64,000 nt of DNA from Massilia antarctica (GTDB taxonomy: Bacteria > Pseudomonadota > Gammaproteobacteria > Burkholderiales > Burkholderiaceae_D): the NCBI RefSeq assembly GCF_015689335.1, contig NZ_CP065053.1:3968001-4032000 (forward strand). The letters run 5' to 3'. Both the position numbers and the translations under genes were made by a program. Under the pieces are notes generated by a model, which was given only the letters and a program-made list of their open reading frames with translations, had not been told where the DNA came from and made no database searches. Shown one piece after another: positions 37,429 to 47,080 of this stretch. Numbering within the stretch: position 1 is the stretch's first letter; each line of letters starts with the position of its first letter.

Positions 37429-37596
37429 GTTGTGTTACGACATGGCCTGGAATGGCTCCGGCCAATAGCTGGCATTTTGGGGTACCATCCTGTTTATCAA
37501 AAAGCATTGACGCGCGCCGGTTGATCGCAACGTTAGGCACCACTACCGCGCACCCCTGTGCGTCGTCCTATGAGCAACCGATAGGGGATTTGCAAT

Positions 37597-38172
37597 ATGG
37601 AAATTCAGTGCGATTGCGGGAAATTTTGTGCCAAACTCAAAGCCTTCCCGAACGGTACGCCTGGCCGTTTAGTCTGCTACTGCGATGACTGTCAGAAGTA
37701 CTTGCATCACCTAAAGCGCGACGATCTGCTTGATGCCAACGGTGGCACAGAAGTTATCCCTGCATATCCTGCTGACGTCGAGTTCCTTCGAGGCCAGGAG
37801 CATCTAAAGTGCACACGCCTGTCGCCAAGGGGGACTTTTCGCTTCTCTACGACATGCTGCAACACACCCATTGCCAACACACGGCCTGGCGCACCGTGGG
37901 CAGGCTTCTTACGCTGCGTGTACACGGCTCGGGGCAGCGCACAGAAACTAGACGAATTGCTGGGGCCCGTTCGCAGCCGCATAATGGGTCGATACGCACA
38001 GGGAACTCCGCCAGTTGGTACGCCCAGCAAGTTCGACTTGAGAGCCTTCCTCACAGTAATGCCGTTCATGTTAAAGGGCAAGTTGCTCGGAAAGTCCAAT
38101 TCTTCCCCGTTTTTTTCCGCAGATGGCCGTACACCTATCGTGGCTCCCCAAGTACTGAGCGAGACGCGGTGA
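37597..38172 (+). CDS. DUF6151 family protein (GFA-like zinc fold)
   Basis: This 191-residue protein has the family's Cys-rich motifs: CDCGKFC near the N-terminus, CYCDDC and TTCCNTP. Together they fit a zinc-binding GFA/Mss4-like fold. Known: DUF6151 proteins are uncharacterised relatives of glutathione-dependent formaldehyde-activating (GFA) proteins; no reaction is established. AGGGG lies ~10 bases before ATG 37597. The last codons run into DNA shared with an inverted transposase remnant, so the native C-terminus may have been clipped. It stands alone between IS scars. Confidence 0.78.
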   Translation: MEIQCDCGKFCAKLKAFPNGTPGRLVCYCDDCQKYLHHLKRDDLLDANGGTEVIPAYPADVEFLRGQEHLKCTRLSPRGTFRFSTTCCNTPIANTRPGAPWAGFLRCVYTARGSAQKLDELLGPVRSRIMGRYAQGTPPVGTPSKFDLRAFLTVMPFMLKGKLLGKSNSSPFFSADGRTPIVAPQVLSETR

Positions 38173-38348
38173 TGCCAGCGATAGGCTGCGCAAGTCTCGC
38201 TCCAGGTATCGCATGCTTCCGGAATGCTGGCCGTCGGGTCGGCCGCAAGTCGTTCCATCAGTTTCTTCGCTTTCTTGTCAAGGCTGGCGTCTCCAAGGTC
38301 GCGTGCCCCCAATTCCTGCTCAGTCCACTGCTGTGTTACCTTCACCAC
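38173..38348 (-). pseudogene. Tn5/IS50-type transposase N-terminal remnant
   Basis: The minus strand encodes a Tn5-type DNA-binding domain start: QQWTEQELGARDLGDASLDK, ASIPEACDTWSETCAAYRW. It breaks off after ~60 residues at the 3' end of the DUF6151 gene. It is oriented opposite to the C-terminal fragment at 36990, so the two are not halves of one undisturbed element. Confidence 0.75.
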
Positions 38349-38432
38349 GCGTTTACAAGCCCTGATCGTAAGTCACTGAAAGTAAACAGATTCTTGCGGC
38401 GTGCGCGGACTTGTGTATAACGCTATGGCGTA

Positions 38433-38483
38433 GGGTCTGCCCTCGGTTAAGAAACGAAAAGTTTCAAATCAGAGGTCAGACCC
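38433..38483. terminator. Hairpin downstream of the NHL-repeat gene, possible terminator
   Basis: GGGTCTGCCCTC and GAGGTCAGACCC can pair with one mismatch around a 27-base loop. The loop holds a second small hairpin (GAAAC/GTTTC). It starts 15 bases past the stop of the minus-strand NHL gene. No clear T-run follows, so a mobile repeat is the alternative. Confidence 0.45.
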
Positions 38484-38497
38484 CGGTGAACGGTGCA

Positions 38498-39865
38498 TTA
38501 TTGTTCGAGCACTTTACGAATGCGCGCCGCGCTGCGGTCGACGATGTAGAGCACCCCCGCCGCATCGACCGCCACGCCGCGCGGTTCGGAAAACGTTGCC
38601 ACGTCCCCCGTACCGTCCACGCCGGGGATATACGGTGCCGTGGTCGGATAGCTGCCCGCCACCGTGCCCACCCAGCCCGCCGGGGTGACAATCCGGATCT
38701 TGCCCGCCGTTTCGGCAACGTAAAGGTTGTTGTCCTTGTCGATGGCCAGCCCGCTCGGCTGGTTGAGCGTCACGTCGGCGCCGCGGCCGTCGGTGAGCAC
38801 CGGTGTGCCCAGGCGCCCGACGATGGTCGCAACCACACCCTCTGGTGTCAGCTTGTGGATCATCCCTAACTGCCTATCGCTGAAATAGACGGTCCCGGCC
38901 TTGTCGACCGCAATGCCCCACGGGTCGCCAAAGCTCGCCTGCAGGGCCGGGCCGTCGAGGTAGCCCCGCACGCCATTGCCGGCAATCGTGGTGACGACGC
39001 CGGCGGGAGTGATCTTGCGAATGCGCAGGTTGAGCGTGTCGGCCACGTAGACATTGCCGCTCGCGTCCACCGTAATGCCGAGCGGCGTGTTGAAGCGCGC
39101 CTGACTCCCCGTGCCATCGGCAAAACCCGCTTCGGGGGCGCCGGCCAGGGTGGTGATCACGCCATCCTTGCTGATCTTGCGGACGGTGTGGGAGCCGAGC
39201 GTATAAAAATTGCCCTGCTGGTCACGGGTGATCGCTTCGACACTGCCCAGCACCCGGTCGGCATCGGTCGGTTCCTGCCCTGGCGTGATGCCAACGAAGG
39301 TGCTGACGGCGCCAGCCGGCGTGACTTTGGCGATGCGGCTGTGCAGATAGTCTGCCACGTACACGTTGCCGCTCTCGTCGAGCGTCAGTCCTGATGGAAA
39401 ATAGAATACCGCAGGCAGGCCGATCGGCACTCGGGTGGGATTGTTGGTGCCTGCCAAGGTGCTTACCAGCGCCAGATGGTCGGCACAGCTCACCTTGATG
39501 TTGGTGACGGACGCGCTGGCAATCGATCCTGTGCCGTTGGTCGCCGTGCAGCGCTGGGTGAAGCGGGGCGGCTGGACCGCGATGCGTACATCGTAGCTGG
39601 CGCCCGAGGCCAGTGCGGCGGGCATGGTGAAGGTGGTGGCCGCTGCCGGCAGGGTCAGGCTGTCGCTGCCGTTGGCTAATACCATGCCGCCGCTTTTCAT
39701 GCCGCTGAAGGTGCCGCCGACGTGGAAGGTGGGGGCGGGCGGTTGCACGGGCGTGCCGGTATCGGTCTTGCCGCCGTCGCTGCCGCCGCCCCCGCCGCAT
39801 GCGGTCAGGACGGCCAGCGCGATCAGGGAAACGCCGAAGATGGTGCGCCTAGCATCATTGAACAT
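38498..39865 (-). CDS. NHL-repeat beta-propeller lipoprotein
   Basis: This 455-residue protein has a lipoprotein signal: a hydrophobic segment (VSLIALAVLTAC) and lipobox Cys followed by a Gly-rich tether. ATG at 39865 was chosen because TGGAGG lies 6-8 bases upstream and it gives a normal signal peptide; an upstream ATG at 39895 does not. A small beta domain comes first. Five or so NHL-type repeats follow (for example GITVDASGNVYVADTLN and GIAVDKAGTVYFSD), each ending in R(I/K)xKxTPAG. They should form a six-bladed propeller at the outer membrane or in the periplasm. The ligand is unknown. It is transcribed alone. Confidence 0.88.
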   Translation of the reverse strand: MFNDARRTIFGVSLIALAVLTACGGGGGSDGGKTDTGTPVQPPAPTFHVGGTFSGMKSGGMVLANGSDSLTLPAAATTFTMPAALASGASYDVRIAVQPPRFTQRCTATNGTGSIASASVTNIKVSCADHLALVSTLAGTNNPTRVPIGLPAVFYFPSGLTLDESGNVYVADYLHSRIAKVTPAGAVSTFVGITPGQEPTDADRVLGSVEAITRDQQGNFYTLGSHTVRKISKDGVITTLAGAPEAGFADGTGSQARFNTPLGITVDASGNVYVADTLNLRIRKITPAGVVTTIAGNGVRGYLDGPALQASFGDPWGIAVDKAGTVYFSDRQLGMIHKLTPEGVVATIVGRLGTPVLTDGRGADVTLNQPSGLAIDKDNNLYVAETAGKIRIVTPAGWVGTVAGSYPTTAPYIPGVDGTGDVATFSEPRGVAVDAAGVLYIVDRSAARIRKVLEQ

Positions 39866-40004
39866 ATTGCCTCCAGGAAGAATTAATATGCTCATACTAT
39901 TGCATTTTCCTCATTGCGTCTTCGCGCTCTCCATCCGCGCTGGCCGCCGGATGGAGAGCGCGCGTGGTGGCGACCATGTTGTGGCAAAACCCGGCAAGAG
40001 AATG

Positions 40005-40931
40005 CTAGCGGTTGATCTGCATGCGCCGGCCGATGGCAACCACCACAATCACGGCCAGGGCGAAGCCAATATTGCCCATCTCCAGCGGCTCGCCCAGCAG
40101 CACCCAGGCACCGGCCAAGGTCATGAACGGTTGCAGCAGCTGCACCTGCCCCACCCGGGCGATGCCGCCGCGCGCCATACCGCGGTACCAGAAGAAAAAG
40201 CCGATGAACATCGAGAATACCGATACGTAGGCAAATCCGATCCATGCCCGTGCGCCTGCTCCGGCCATCCGGTCCAGATGCGGCAGCGCCAGCCACACCA
40301 CCAGTGGCAGCACCAGCGGCACCGACAATACCAGCGCCCAACTGATCACTTGCCGCCCGCCCATGCTGCGCGATAATTTCCCACCTTCGGCATAGCCCAC
40401 CGCCGCGGCTGCCACGGCGCCGAACATCAGCAAGTCGGCCTGATGAAAGCTGCCGCCGCTCTGGCGCAAGGCGAAGCCGATGACGATAGCCGAGCCCATC
40501 AGCGCGGTCAGCCAGAATCCCAAGGAGGGCTTTTCGTTGCCACGCAGCGCGGAGACGAGGGCGGTGGCCAGCGGTAAAATGCCAACCAGTACCGCGCCGT
40601 GCGACGCCGGCAAGCTGCGCAAGGCAATCGATGTCAGCCACGGAAAGCCGATCACGCAGCCAAGCGACACCATCGCCAGCGGCCCCAGTGCCGACCTTGG
40701 CGGCAGCGGCGCGCGTTTCCACAGCAGCCAGATGCCGGCCAGCAGCGCCGCCACCAAGGCCCGCCCCAAGGCTACAACCACCGGTTCCAGCCCGGCCACC
40801 GCCATCCGCGTGAACGGCAAGGTCAGGCTGAACATGGCCACCCCAACCAGCCCCAGCAGCATCCCCGCGCTCTCGTCGGACATGCCCGGCCGCACCGCAC
40901 TCGTCAATCCATTCGTCACGATCGTCGTCAT
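40005..40931 (-). CDS. EamA-family (DMT) inner-membrane transporter
   Basis: This 308-residue protein has about ten hydrophobic segments in two EamA repeats. The first runs from ~residue 22 (MLLGLVGVAMFSLTLPFTRM) to ~155; the second covers the C-terminal half and ends at a VIVVVAIGRR helix. Such proteins typically export amino acids or metabolites. Its ATG lies 3 bases after the stop of the threonine-dehydratase-like gene, so the two are almost certainly co-translated. Substrate: possibly a hydroxy-amino acid or a product of the coupled enzyme, which is inference from context. A divergent MocR regulator probably controls both. Confidence 0.88.
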   Translation of the reverse strand: MTTIVTNGLTSAVRPGMSDESAGMLLGLVGVAMFSLTLPFTRMAVAGLEPVVVALGRALVAALLAGIWLLWKRAPLPPRSALGPLAMVSLGCVIGFPWLTSIALRSLPASHGAVLVGILPLATALVSALRGNEKPSLGFWLTALMGSAIVIGFALRQSGGSFHQADLLMFGAVAAAAVGYAEGGKLSRSMGGRQVISWALVLSVPLVLPLVVWLALPHLDRMAGAGARAWIGFAYVSVFSMFIGFFFWYRGMARGGIARVGQVQLLQPFMTLAGAWVLLGEPLEMGNIGFALAVIVVVAIGRRMQINR

Positions 40932-40934
40932 GGT

Positions 40935-41903
40935 TCAAGGCCCTTGCAGGATGTGGCGGAACAGCTCGGCGTCGACATTTCCCCCGGTCAGCGGCAGGCC
41001 GATTTTCTTGCCACGAATTAAGGCGCTGTCCTTGATCTGCATGGCCGCCGCCAGCGCCGCCGCGCCAGCGCCCTCGGCCAGGTTGTGGGTGCAGCGGTAG
41101 TACAGGCGCATGGCGCGCGCCACTTCGTCGTCGGTCACGGCCAGTACGTCGTCGGCGCATTCGAGCACGGCCACCAGCGAGGCGGCATCGGCCACGCGGC
41201 ACGCCAGACCATCGGCCACCACGGTGCTGACCGCCGCTTCGATGCTGCGCCCGGCCCGAAACGACAGCTGGTACGCCGGCGCATGGGCCGACACCACGCC
41301 AATAATCCGGGTTTTCACGCCCAGCGCATGGCGCGCCGCGATCGCGCCACAGATGCCCGAGCCCTGGCCGATCGGCACCAGCACCAGGTCCAGGTCGGGC
41401 TGGGCGCGGAACAGTTCGAGCCAGCCGCTGGCCACGCCGGCTACCAGATCCTCGTGATACGAGGGCACCAGGTGCAGTCCTTCGTCGCGCACAAGTGCCA
41501 GCGCATGCTCGCGGCTTTCCTGGAAGTCGTTGCCATGTTCGATGACCCGCGCGCCCAGTCCGCGCATGCAGGCATTCTTTTCCACGCTGTTCCCGTGCGG
41601 GACAACCACCGTCACCTGCAGCCCTTCGCGCGCGCCGCTGAAGGCGATCGCCTGGCCGTGATTGCCACGGGTCGGGGCGATGATGCCGCGCACCTCGGGG
41701 GCGCGCCGTACCAGCGCATCGAGGTAGACCACGGCGCCGCGCGCCTTGAAGGTGCCAAGCGGCGTGTGGTTCTCATGCTTGACCCAGACTTCGGTGCCGA
41801 CCGCCTCGTTCAACAGTGGCCACGAATACTGCGGCGTGGGCGGCATAGCGCGATAGACCAGGGCGGCGGCGGCATCAAGTTCGGCGAGGTTAGGCAGGTA
41901 CAT
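40935..41903 (-). CDS. Threonine dehydratase-like PLP-dependent enzyme
   Basis: This 322-residue fold-type II PLP enzyme has the Schiff-base Lys53 (GTFKARGA), the substrate-binding region TRGNHGQAIA and the glycine-rich phosphate loop GQGSGICGA. There is no C-terminal ACT domain, so it resembles short catabolic threonine/serine dehydratases (EC 4.3.1.19/17) or related beta-hydroxyaspartate-type enzymes; substrate is not certain. The start at 41903 fits the family N-terminus; longer upstream frames give no conserved residues. It is the first gene of an operon with the EamA transporter, divergent from the MocR regulator. Confidence 0.85.
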   Translation of the reverse strand: MYLPNLAELDAAAALVYRAMPPTPQYSWPLLNEAVGTEVWVKHENHTPLGTFKARGAVVYLDALVRRAPEVRGIIAPTRGNHGQAIAFSGAREGLQVTVVVPHGNSVEKNACMRGLGARVIEHGNDFQESREHALALVRDEGLHLVPSYHEDLVAGVASGWLELFRAQPDLDLVLVPIGQGSGICGAIAARHALGVKTRIIGVVSAHAPAYQLSFRAGRSIEAAVSTVVADGLACRVADAASLVAVLECADDVLAVTDDEVARAMRLYYRCTHNLAEGAGAAALAAAMQIKDSALIRGKKIGLPLTGGNVDAELFRHILQGP

Positions 41904-41962
41904 GGCGCTCTTTCGAATAGGGTGGAAAGGGAAGATCGATGGGTGTATCCTAGACGAGAAAA

Positions 41963-41980
41963 CCAGTACAGTACCAATAC
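41963..41980. promoter_or_regulatory. Candidate MocR operator in the divergent promoter
   Basis: CCAGTACAGTACCAATAC contains overlapping GTAC/TAC direct repeats between the two divergent genes. MocR regulators often bind direct repeats in such positions. This is a candidate by position and pattern only. Confidence 0.3.
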
Positions 41981-42016
41981 ACTTAACCAGATAATTACGC
42001 ATACTGTGACGGTGCC

Positions 42017-43462
42017 ATGACCAATACAAGCAATCCCGCCATCGGCCTGCTCACGCGCGGCTCCGGCGAAACCTTGATCGACCAGATCGTGCGCTCGGTG
42101 TCCAGCCGTATCGACGATAAGCTCTTGCGCAGCGGCGCGCGCATGCCGTCGATCCGCCAGTTCGCCGCCACCCACGGGGTGTCGTGCTTCACGGTGGTGG
42201 CCAGCTACGACAAGCTGGTGGCCAAGGGCTATGTGGAGTCGCGCCGCGGCGCCGGCTTTTTCGTGCGCGAGCGCTCGCCGCTGAACGCCGGTGAACGCTC
42301 CATGCCCGATTCGCCCCCGGCGCCGCTGGAAACCAAGCCGCTTGACGTGGTCTGGCTGATCCGGAACATGTTCCGCCCGGCGCCGTCGCAGCGGGTGCCC
42401 GGTTCCGGCGTGCTGCCGCCCGAATGGCTTGACGGTCCCATGATCGCCAACGCCCTGCGCGCGGTCAGCCGCCAGAGCGGGGCGCTGCTGGTCAATTACG
42501 GCGTGCCGCAGGGCTTCCTGCCGCTGCGCCAGCAGCTCCAGCTGAAATTGGCCGAACTCGAAATCGACGCCGCCCCCGAGCAGTTTGTCACCACCGTCGG
42601 CGTGACCCAGGCGCTGGACTTGGTCGCGCGCGAGTTTACCCGCCCGGGCGACACCATTTTCGTCGACGATCCGGCCTGGTTCCTGATGTTCGGCGCCTTC
42701 GCCGCGATGGGTTTGAAAGTGGTCGGCATTCCGCGCGTGGCGGACGGCCCCGATATCGCCCGCCTGGCTGCCATGGCTGCACTGCACAAGCCCAAGCTGT
42801 ACGTGATCAATTCGGTGCTGCACAATCCCACCTCCACCTCGCTGTCGGCGGCCAAGGCGTTCCAGGTGCTGCGCCTGGCCGAGGAACACGGCTTTACCAT
42901 CGTCGAAGACGATATCTACTGCGACCTGCATCCCGGCAGCGCGGTGCAGCCGGCCACGCGCCTGGCGGCCCTCGACCAGCTGAAACGGGTGATTTACCTG
43001 GGCGGCTTTTCCAAGTCGCTGGCGGCCAACCTGCGGGTCGGCTTCATCGCCACCTCGCCGGAATGGGCCCAGCGCCTGTGCGACCGCAAGATGCTGGCCA
43101 CCCTCACCACCAGCGACATTGGCGAGCGCGTGGTGTATAAGGTGCTCTCGGAAGGCGTGTACCGCAAGCACGCCGACCGCCTGCGCGCCCGGCTCGATGC
43201 GCTGCGCGCACGCACGGTGCGCCAGATGGAAAAAGTCGGCTTGAAGGTGGACGTGGCGCCGCCGGCCGGCATGTTCGTCTGGGTCGACACTGGCATCGAT
43301 ACCATCGCCCTGGCCGAACGCGCCATGGCCGCCGGCTTGCTGCTGGCCCCCGGCGCCCTGTTTTCGCCCAGCCAGCTGCCCTCGACCCGGATGCGCATGA
43401 ACGTGGCGACCTCCCAGGAGCCCGGGGTCTGGGAATTCCTGGCCCGGGAACTGGGGCGCTGA
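42017..43462 (+). CDS. MocR-family transcriptional regulator (GntR HTH plus aminotransferase-like domain)
   Basis: This 481-residue protein has an N-terminal winged helix of GntR type (residues ~15-85: RMPSIRQFAATHGVSCFTVV, then YDKLVAKGYVESRRG). A fold-type I aminotransferase-like domain follows from ~110, with the PLP-binding Lys333 in GGFSKSLAANLRVG. MocR proteins bind PLP or PLP-amino acid adducts and regulate adjacent genes. This one diverges from the threonine-dehydratase/EamA pair across ~113 bases, making that operon the likely target. Effector unknown. The GC content matches the flanking chromosome. Confidence 0.92.
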   Translation: MTNTSNPAIGLLTRGSGETLIDQIVRSVSSRIDDKLLRSGARMPSIRQFAATHGVSCFTVVASYDKLVAKGYVESRRGAGFFVRERSPLNAGERSMPDSPPAPLETKPLDVVWLIRNMFRPAPSQRVPGSGVLPPEWLDGPMIANALRAVSRQSGALLVNYGVPQGFLPLRQQLQLKLAELEIDAAPEQFVTTVGVTQALDLVAREFTRPGDTIFVDDPAWFLMFGAFAAMGLKVVGIPRVADGPDIARLAAMAALHKPKLYVINSVLHNPTSTSLSAAKAFQVLRLAEEHGFTIVEDDIYCDLHPGSAVQPATRLAALDQLKRVIYLGGFSKSLAANLRVGFIATSPEWAQRLCDRKMLATLTTSDIGERVVYKVLSEGVYRKHADRLRARLDALRARTVRQMEKVGLKVDVAPPAGMFVWVDTGIDTIALAERAMAAGLLLAPGALFSPSQLPSTRMRMNVATSQEPGVWEFLARELGR

Positions 43463-43540
43463 GCTCGCGGGCCTTGAAATCGTCCGGAACACCCCCATTT
43501 CTCTCAAATCCGTTCAACCCGTCATACACGAGGACTAAAA

Positions 43541-45460
43541 ATGGCTGTCGCCGAAAAAGAAACCCTTGGTTTTCAAGCAGAAGTAAAACAGTTACTGCAA
43601 CTGATGATCCACTCCCTGTATTCGAACAAGGAGATCTTCCTGCGCGAGCTCATTTCGAACGCGTCCGACGCGGCCGACAAGCTGCGTTTCGAGGCGATCA
43701 ATAACGACGCTTTGTACGGCAACGACCACGAACTGAAAATCCGCGTCGCCTTCAACAAGGAAGCGCGCACGGTCACCATTTCCGACAACGGCATCGGCAT
43801 GAGCCGCGAAGAAGTCATTTCGCACCTGGGCACTATCGCCAAGTCGGGCACCAAGGAATTCTTCGGCAAGCTCTCCGGCGACCAGCAGGCCGACGCGGCC
43901 CTGATCGGCCAGTTCGGCGTGGGCTTTTACTCGGGCTTCATCGTGGCCGACAAGATCACGGTCGAAACCCGCCGCGCCGGCGCCGACGCCTCCGAAGGCG
44001 TGCGCTGGGAGTCGGCGGGCGAGGGCGATTACAGCGTCGAAGCGATCGAGAAAACCGCGCGCGGCACCGATATCATCCTGCACCTGCGCGAAGGCGAGGA
44101 CGAGCTGCTGTCGAGCTGGAAGCTGAAATCGATCATCCGCAAATACTCGGACCATATTTCGCTGCCGATCGTGATGCAAAAAGACGAGTGGGACGCCGAG
44201 AAAAGCGAAACGGTGCTCAAGGATGAGTTAGAGACCGTCAACCAGGCCAGCGCCCTGTGGGCCCGCAACAAGGCTGACATCACGCCAGAGCAGTACGAGG
44301 AATTCTACAAGCACGTCTCGCACGACTTCCAGTCGCCGCTGACGCACACCCACAACCGGGTCGAGGGCCGCAGCGAGTACACGCAGCTGCTGTACGTGCC
44401 GAGCCACGCGCCGTTCGACCTGTGGGACCGCAACAAGCGCGGCGGCATCAAGCTGTACGTCAAGCGCGTGTTCATCATGGACGATGCGGAGCAGCTCATG
44501 CCGGCCTACCTGCGCTTCATCAAGGGCGTGATCGACTCGAACGACCTGCCGCTGAACGTCTCGCGCGAGATCTTGCAGGAGTCGCGCGACGTGAAGGTGA
44601 TCCGCGAAGGCTCGACCAAGCGCGTGCTGGGCATGCTGGAAGAACTGGCCAACGCCGAGGAGCAGGAAAAGAAGGACAAGTACACGACCTTCTGGACCGA
44701 ATTCGGCCAGGTGCTCAAGGAAGGCATTGGCGAGGACGCCGGCAACAAGGACCGCATCGCCAAGCTGCTGCGCTTTGCCTCCACCGCCAACGATAACGCC
44801 GACCAGAATACCTCGCTGGCCGACTACATCGCGCGCATGAAAGAAGGCCAGGAAAAGATTTACTACGTGGCCGGCGACAGCTACACCGCTGCCAAGAACA
44901 GCCCGCACCTCGAAATCTTCCGCAAGAAGGGCGTGGAAGTGCTGTTGATGACGGACCGCGTCGATGAATGGATGCTGTCGTTCCTGACCGAGTTCGAAGG
45001 CAAAGAGCTGGTGTCGGTGGCCAAGGGCGGCCTCGATCTGGGCGGGCTGGAAGACGAAGCCGAGAAGAAGGAACACGAAGAGACCGAGACCTCGTACAAG
45101 GAACTGGTCGAGCGCATGAAGGCAGCGCTGGGCGAGAAGGCCAAGGACGTGCGCGTGACGTTCCGCCTGACCGATTCGCCAGCCTGCCTGGTGGCCGACG
45201 AGAACGAGCTGTCGGGGAATCTGCTGCGCATGTTGAAGGCGGCGGGGCAGAGTGCGCCGGAATCGAAGCCGATTTTGGAGATCAACCCGAATCACCCGCT
45301 GGTGACGCGTTTGAAGAACGAAGACGCGGCCAGCACCCAGTTCGGCGACTGGGCGCACATCTTGTTCGATCAGGCTTTGCTGGCTGAAGGCGGTTCGCTG
45401 AGCGATCCGGCTACATTCGTGAAGCGCTTGAATGAGATGCTGCTGGCTGGGACGAAGTAA
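43541..45460 (+). CDS. htpG: Chaperone HtpG (bacterial Hsp90)
   Basis: This 639-residue protein shows the GHKL ATPase signatures: [20 protein letters not shown] with the catalytic Glu and Mg-binding Asn, [15 protein letters not shown] and QFGVGFYS. The middle domain (including [11 protein letters not shown]) and C-terminal dimerisation domain follow. Full length and typical N-terminus ([15 protein letters not shown]) support ATG 43541. It acts as a cytoplasmic ATP-dependent chaperone homodimer. It is monocistronic, 78 bases after the MocR gene. No clear heat-shock element was identified. Confidence 0.98.
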   Translation: MAVAEKETLGFQAEVKQLLQLMIHSLYSNKEIFLRELISNASDAADKLRFEAINNDALYGNDHELKIRVAFNKEARTVTISDNGIGMSREEVISHLGTIAKSGTKEFFGKLSGDQQADAALIGQFGVGFYSGFIVADKITVETRRAGADASEGVRWESAGEGDYSVEAIEKTARGTDIILHLREGEDELLSSWKLKSIIRKYSDHISLPIVMQKDEWDAEKSETVLKDELETVNQASALWARNKADITPEQYEEFYKHVSHDFQSPLTHTHNRVEGRSEYTQLLYVPSHAPFDLWDRNKRGGIKLYVKRVFIMDDAEQLMPAYLRFIKGVIDSNDLPLNVSREILQESRDVKVIREGSTKRVLGMLEELANAEEQEKKDKYTTFWTEFGQVLKEGIGEDAGNKDRIAKLLRFASTANDNADQNTSLADYIARMKEGQEKIYYVAGDSYTAAKNSPHLEIFRKKGVEVLLMTDRVDEWMLSFLTEFEGKELVSVAKGGLDLGGLEDEAEKKEHEETETSYKELVERMKAALGEKAKDVRVTFRLTDSPACLVADENELSGNLLRMLKAAGQSAPESKPILEINPNHPLVTRLKNEDAASTQFGDWAHILFDQALLAEGGSLSDPATFVKRLNEMLLAGTK

Positions 45461-45808
45461 CCTTCGTTAGTCCCCCGTCGTTCCCGCCTCTCCAGGAACT
45501 AGTCTTTGCCGCTAAGTTGAGCAGCTTTGCGACTACAAACCTCGAAACCGTCGCTCCCGCGCAGGCGGGAGCCCATAGCACCGTCGATATACGAATGTGC
45601 TATGGATTCCCGCCTGCGCGGGAAGTCATTTCTGCCAATGGCAGGAATGACGGAGCTTAGGTTAGCGCCATTTGGAAGCGCCCTTGCACTTTGCACAGTT
45701 CCCAGAGATTTGAGGAGTTTCATAGAAACTGGGACCTGCGCGGGAAGTCGTTTCTGCCAATGGCAGGAACGACGGTTTCTAAGTTCGTAGTTCAAATAAG
45801 GCGGGATT
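45461..45808. repeat. Intergenic REP-like inverted repeats
   Basis: TCCCGCGCAGGCGGGA (45556-45572) pairs with TCCCGCCTGCGCGGGA (45607-45623), and flanking CCATAGCA/TGCTATGG extends the stem. Next to it sits the palindrome CTGCCAATGGCAG with flanking GTCATT/AATGAC-type bases. A second, truncated copy of the same GCGGGAAGTC-CTGCCAATGGCAG unit lies at ~45738-45775. Related GTTCCCGC repeats recur at 51366-51470. These look like dispersed chromosomal REP/BIME elements; some may also terminate htpG and the opposing hydrolase gene. Confidence 0.7.
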
Positions 45809-46354
45809 TCAGGCCGGCACCTGCCTGCACAACTCCCCCAGCAGCTTTTCCCCCTCCGGCCAATCGCCGTACCCGCTATCCCCATTGATATGCCCCGCGT
45901 CGCCAATCTCGACAAAGCGGCTGCCCCACGCCTGGGCAAACGCGCGCGCGCGTTCGATTGATACATACGGGTCGTTGGCGCTGGCCACCACAATGCTTGG
46001 AAACGGCAGCTTGTGCAGCTGCATCGGCGCAAACCCCACCGCTTCGGAAGGAAACGAGGCGGCTTCCGCATCGGCCGGCGCCACCAGGAACGCGCCGCTG
46101 ATACTGAGCGCCGACTCCGAGCGCGCCCAATGCGCCACCAGAGCGCACGACAAACTGTGCGCCACCAGGATCGGCGGCCCTTCGCTCATGGCGATCGCGG
46201 CATCGAGTTCATCGACCCATTCGTGGCGCTCGGGGTTATTCCAGTCGCGGTGCGCGACACGCTTCCATGCCGGGTTGCGCTTTTCCCAGTGCGTTTGCCA
46301 GTGCGACGGGCCCGAGTTCCAGATCCCCGCCAATGTCAGTACATCGCAATCCAT
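45809..46354 (-). CDS. RBBP9/YdeN-family serine hydrolase
   Basis: This 181-residue alpha/beta hydrolase has the RBBP9 N-terminal pattern (GIWNSGPSHWQTHWE). The catalytic triad is visible: Ser67 in VAHSLS, Asp128 in ASANDPY and His155 in GDAGHING. The family are small serine hydrolases with unknown natural substrates in bacteria. No signal peptide, so cytoplasmic. It runs opposite to htpG; the next gene on the same strand (an unknown protein) lies 85 bases upstream. Confidence 0.88.
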   Translation of the reverse strand: MDCDVLTLAGIWNSGPSHWQTHWEKRNPAWKRVAHRDWNNPERHEWVDELDAAIAMSEGPPILVAHSLSCALVAHWARSESALSISGAFLVAPADAEAASFPSEAVGFAPMQLHKLPFPSIVVASANDPYVSIERARAFAQAWGSRFVEIGDAGHINGDSGYGDWPEGEKLLGELCRQVPA

Positions 46355-46439
46355 TACCCCTCCGTCGTGAACGATTCGATCTGCGATTGTACGACTAAAG
46401 GCTGCACCGCTTGTGCATACCGCCTCCGGTCCCGGTCCG

Positions 46440-46922
46440 TCAGAAAGTGAGGGTCAGCGTTCCATGGAATGGCACGGCCATCCAGCGCGTGGTCAGTTCC
46501 AGCGCGCCCTGGTACAGCAGGCGCTCGGCATCGATGCCGGCCAGGTCGAAGGGCGCTCGCTCGCGCCCCAGACAAGCCACGCGCACCGCTTCGGCGAAAT
46601 CGGCATCGTCGAACTGGCCGCTCCAGAGCTGGCTCTGGAGCGCTTCGACTACCGCTTCGACCTGGATCGCCTCGGTTTCGACTTGCTTGCCGGCCGGGTC
46701 GTGCGCCATCTCCATGGCGAAGCTGGCTTCGGCACCGCGCGCCACCAGGCCGGTGAAGCCGTTGCGCAGGCCGAGCGTCGACTCCACCACATAGTGGACC
46801 AGATCATGCGGCAAGATGCCCTGGCGCGGCATCGCAGTCTGGGTACTGCTGCCGTCGTCGCGCACGTAGCGCAGCCGGTCGAGTTTGTCGGATTTGCCGA
46901 GTTTTTCTGCAATCAGTTGCAT
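46440..46922 (-). CDS. Conserved-looking hypothetical protein
   Basis: This 160-residue soluble protein belongs to no family I can name. The sequence has a mixed alpha/beta look: an N-terminal KLDRLRYVRDDGS segment, GILPHDLVHYVVESTLGL, a predicted helix (AIQVEAVVEALQSQLW) and a C-terminal beta stretch (MAVPFHGTLTLTF). Codon use and GC match neighbours, which supports a real gene. It is on the same strand as the RBBP9-like hydrolase downstream and might share its transcript. Role unknown. Confidence 0.7.
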   Translation of the reverse strand: MQLIAEKLGKSDKLDRLRYVRDDGSSTQTAMPRQGILPHDLVHYVVESTLGLRNGFTGLVARGAEASFAMEMAHDPAGKQVETEAIQVEAVVEALQSQLWSGQFDDADFAEAVRVACLGRERAPFDLAGIDAERLLYQGALELTTRWMAVPFHGTLTLTF

Positions 46923-47080
46923 CGCTGGAGGCTCAAGTCGTAGCTGCCCCGGGAAGGGGCAGTCAAGTTAAAGATTGTGACTTTAGCATGATGACGCAGT
47001 CGATTGCTTGCAGCGGCAGCATAATTCGCACGTGTCGCCAGGGGCCGCCGCAAGCATGCGCTACCGGCGCGCCAGCCCGC

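Noticed and set aside
41810..43507. Minus-strand frame across the MocR gene
   Set aside because: Antisense of a gene with HTH and PLP-binding signatures; no domain in the alternative frame.
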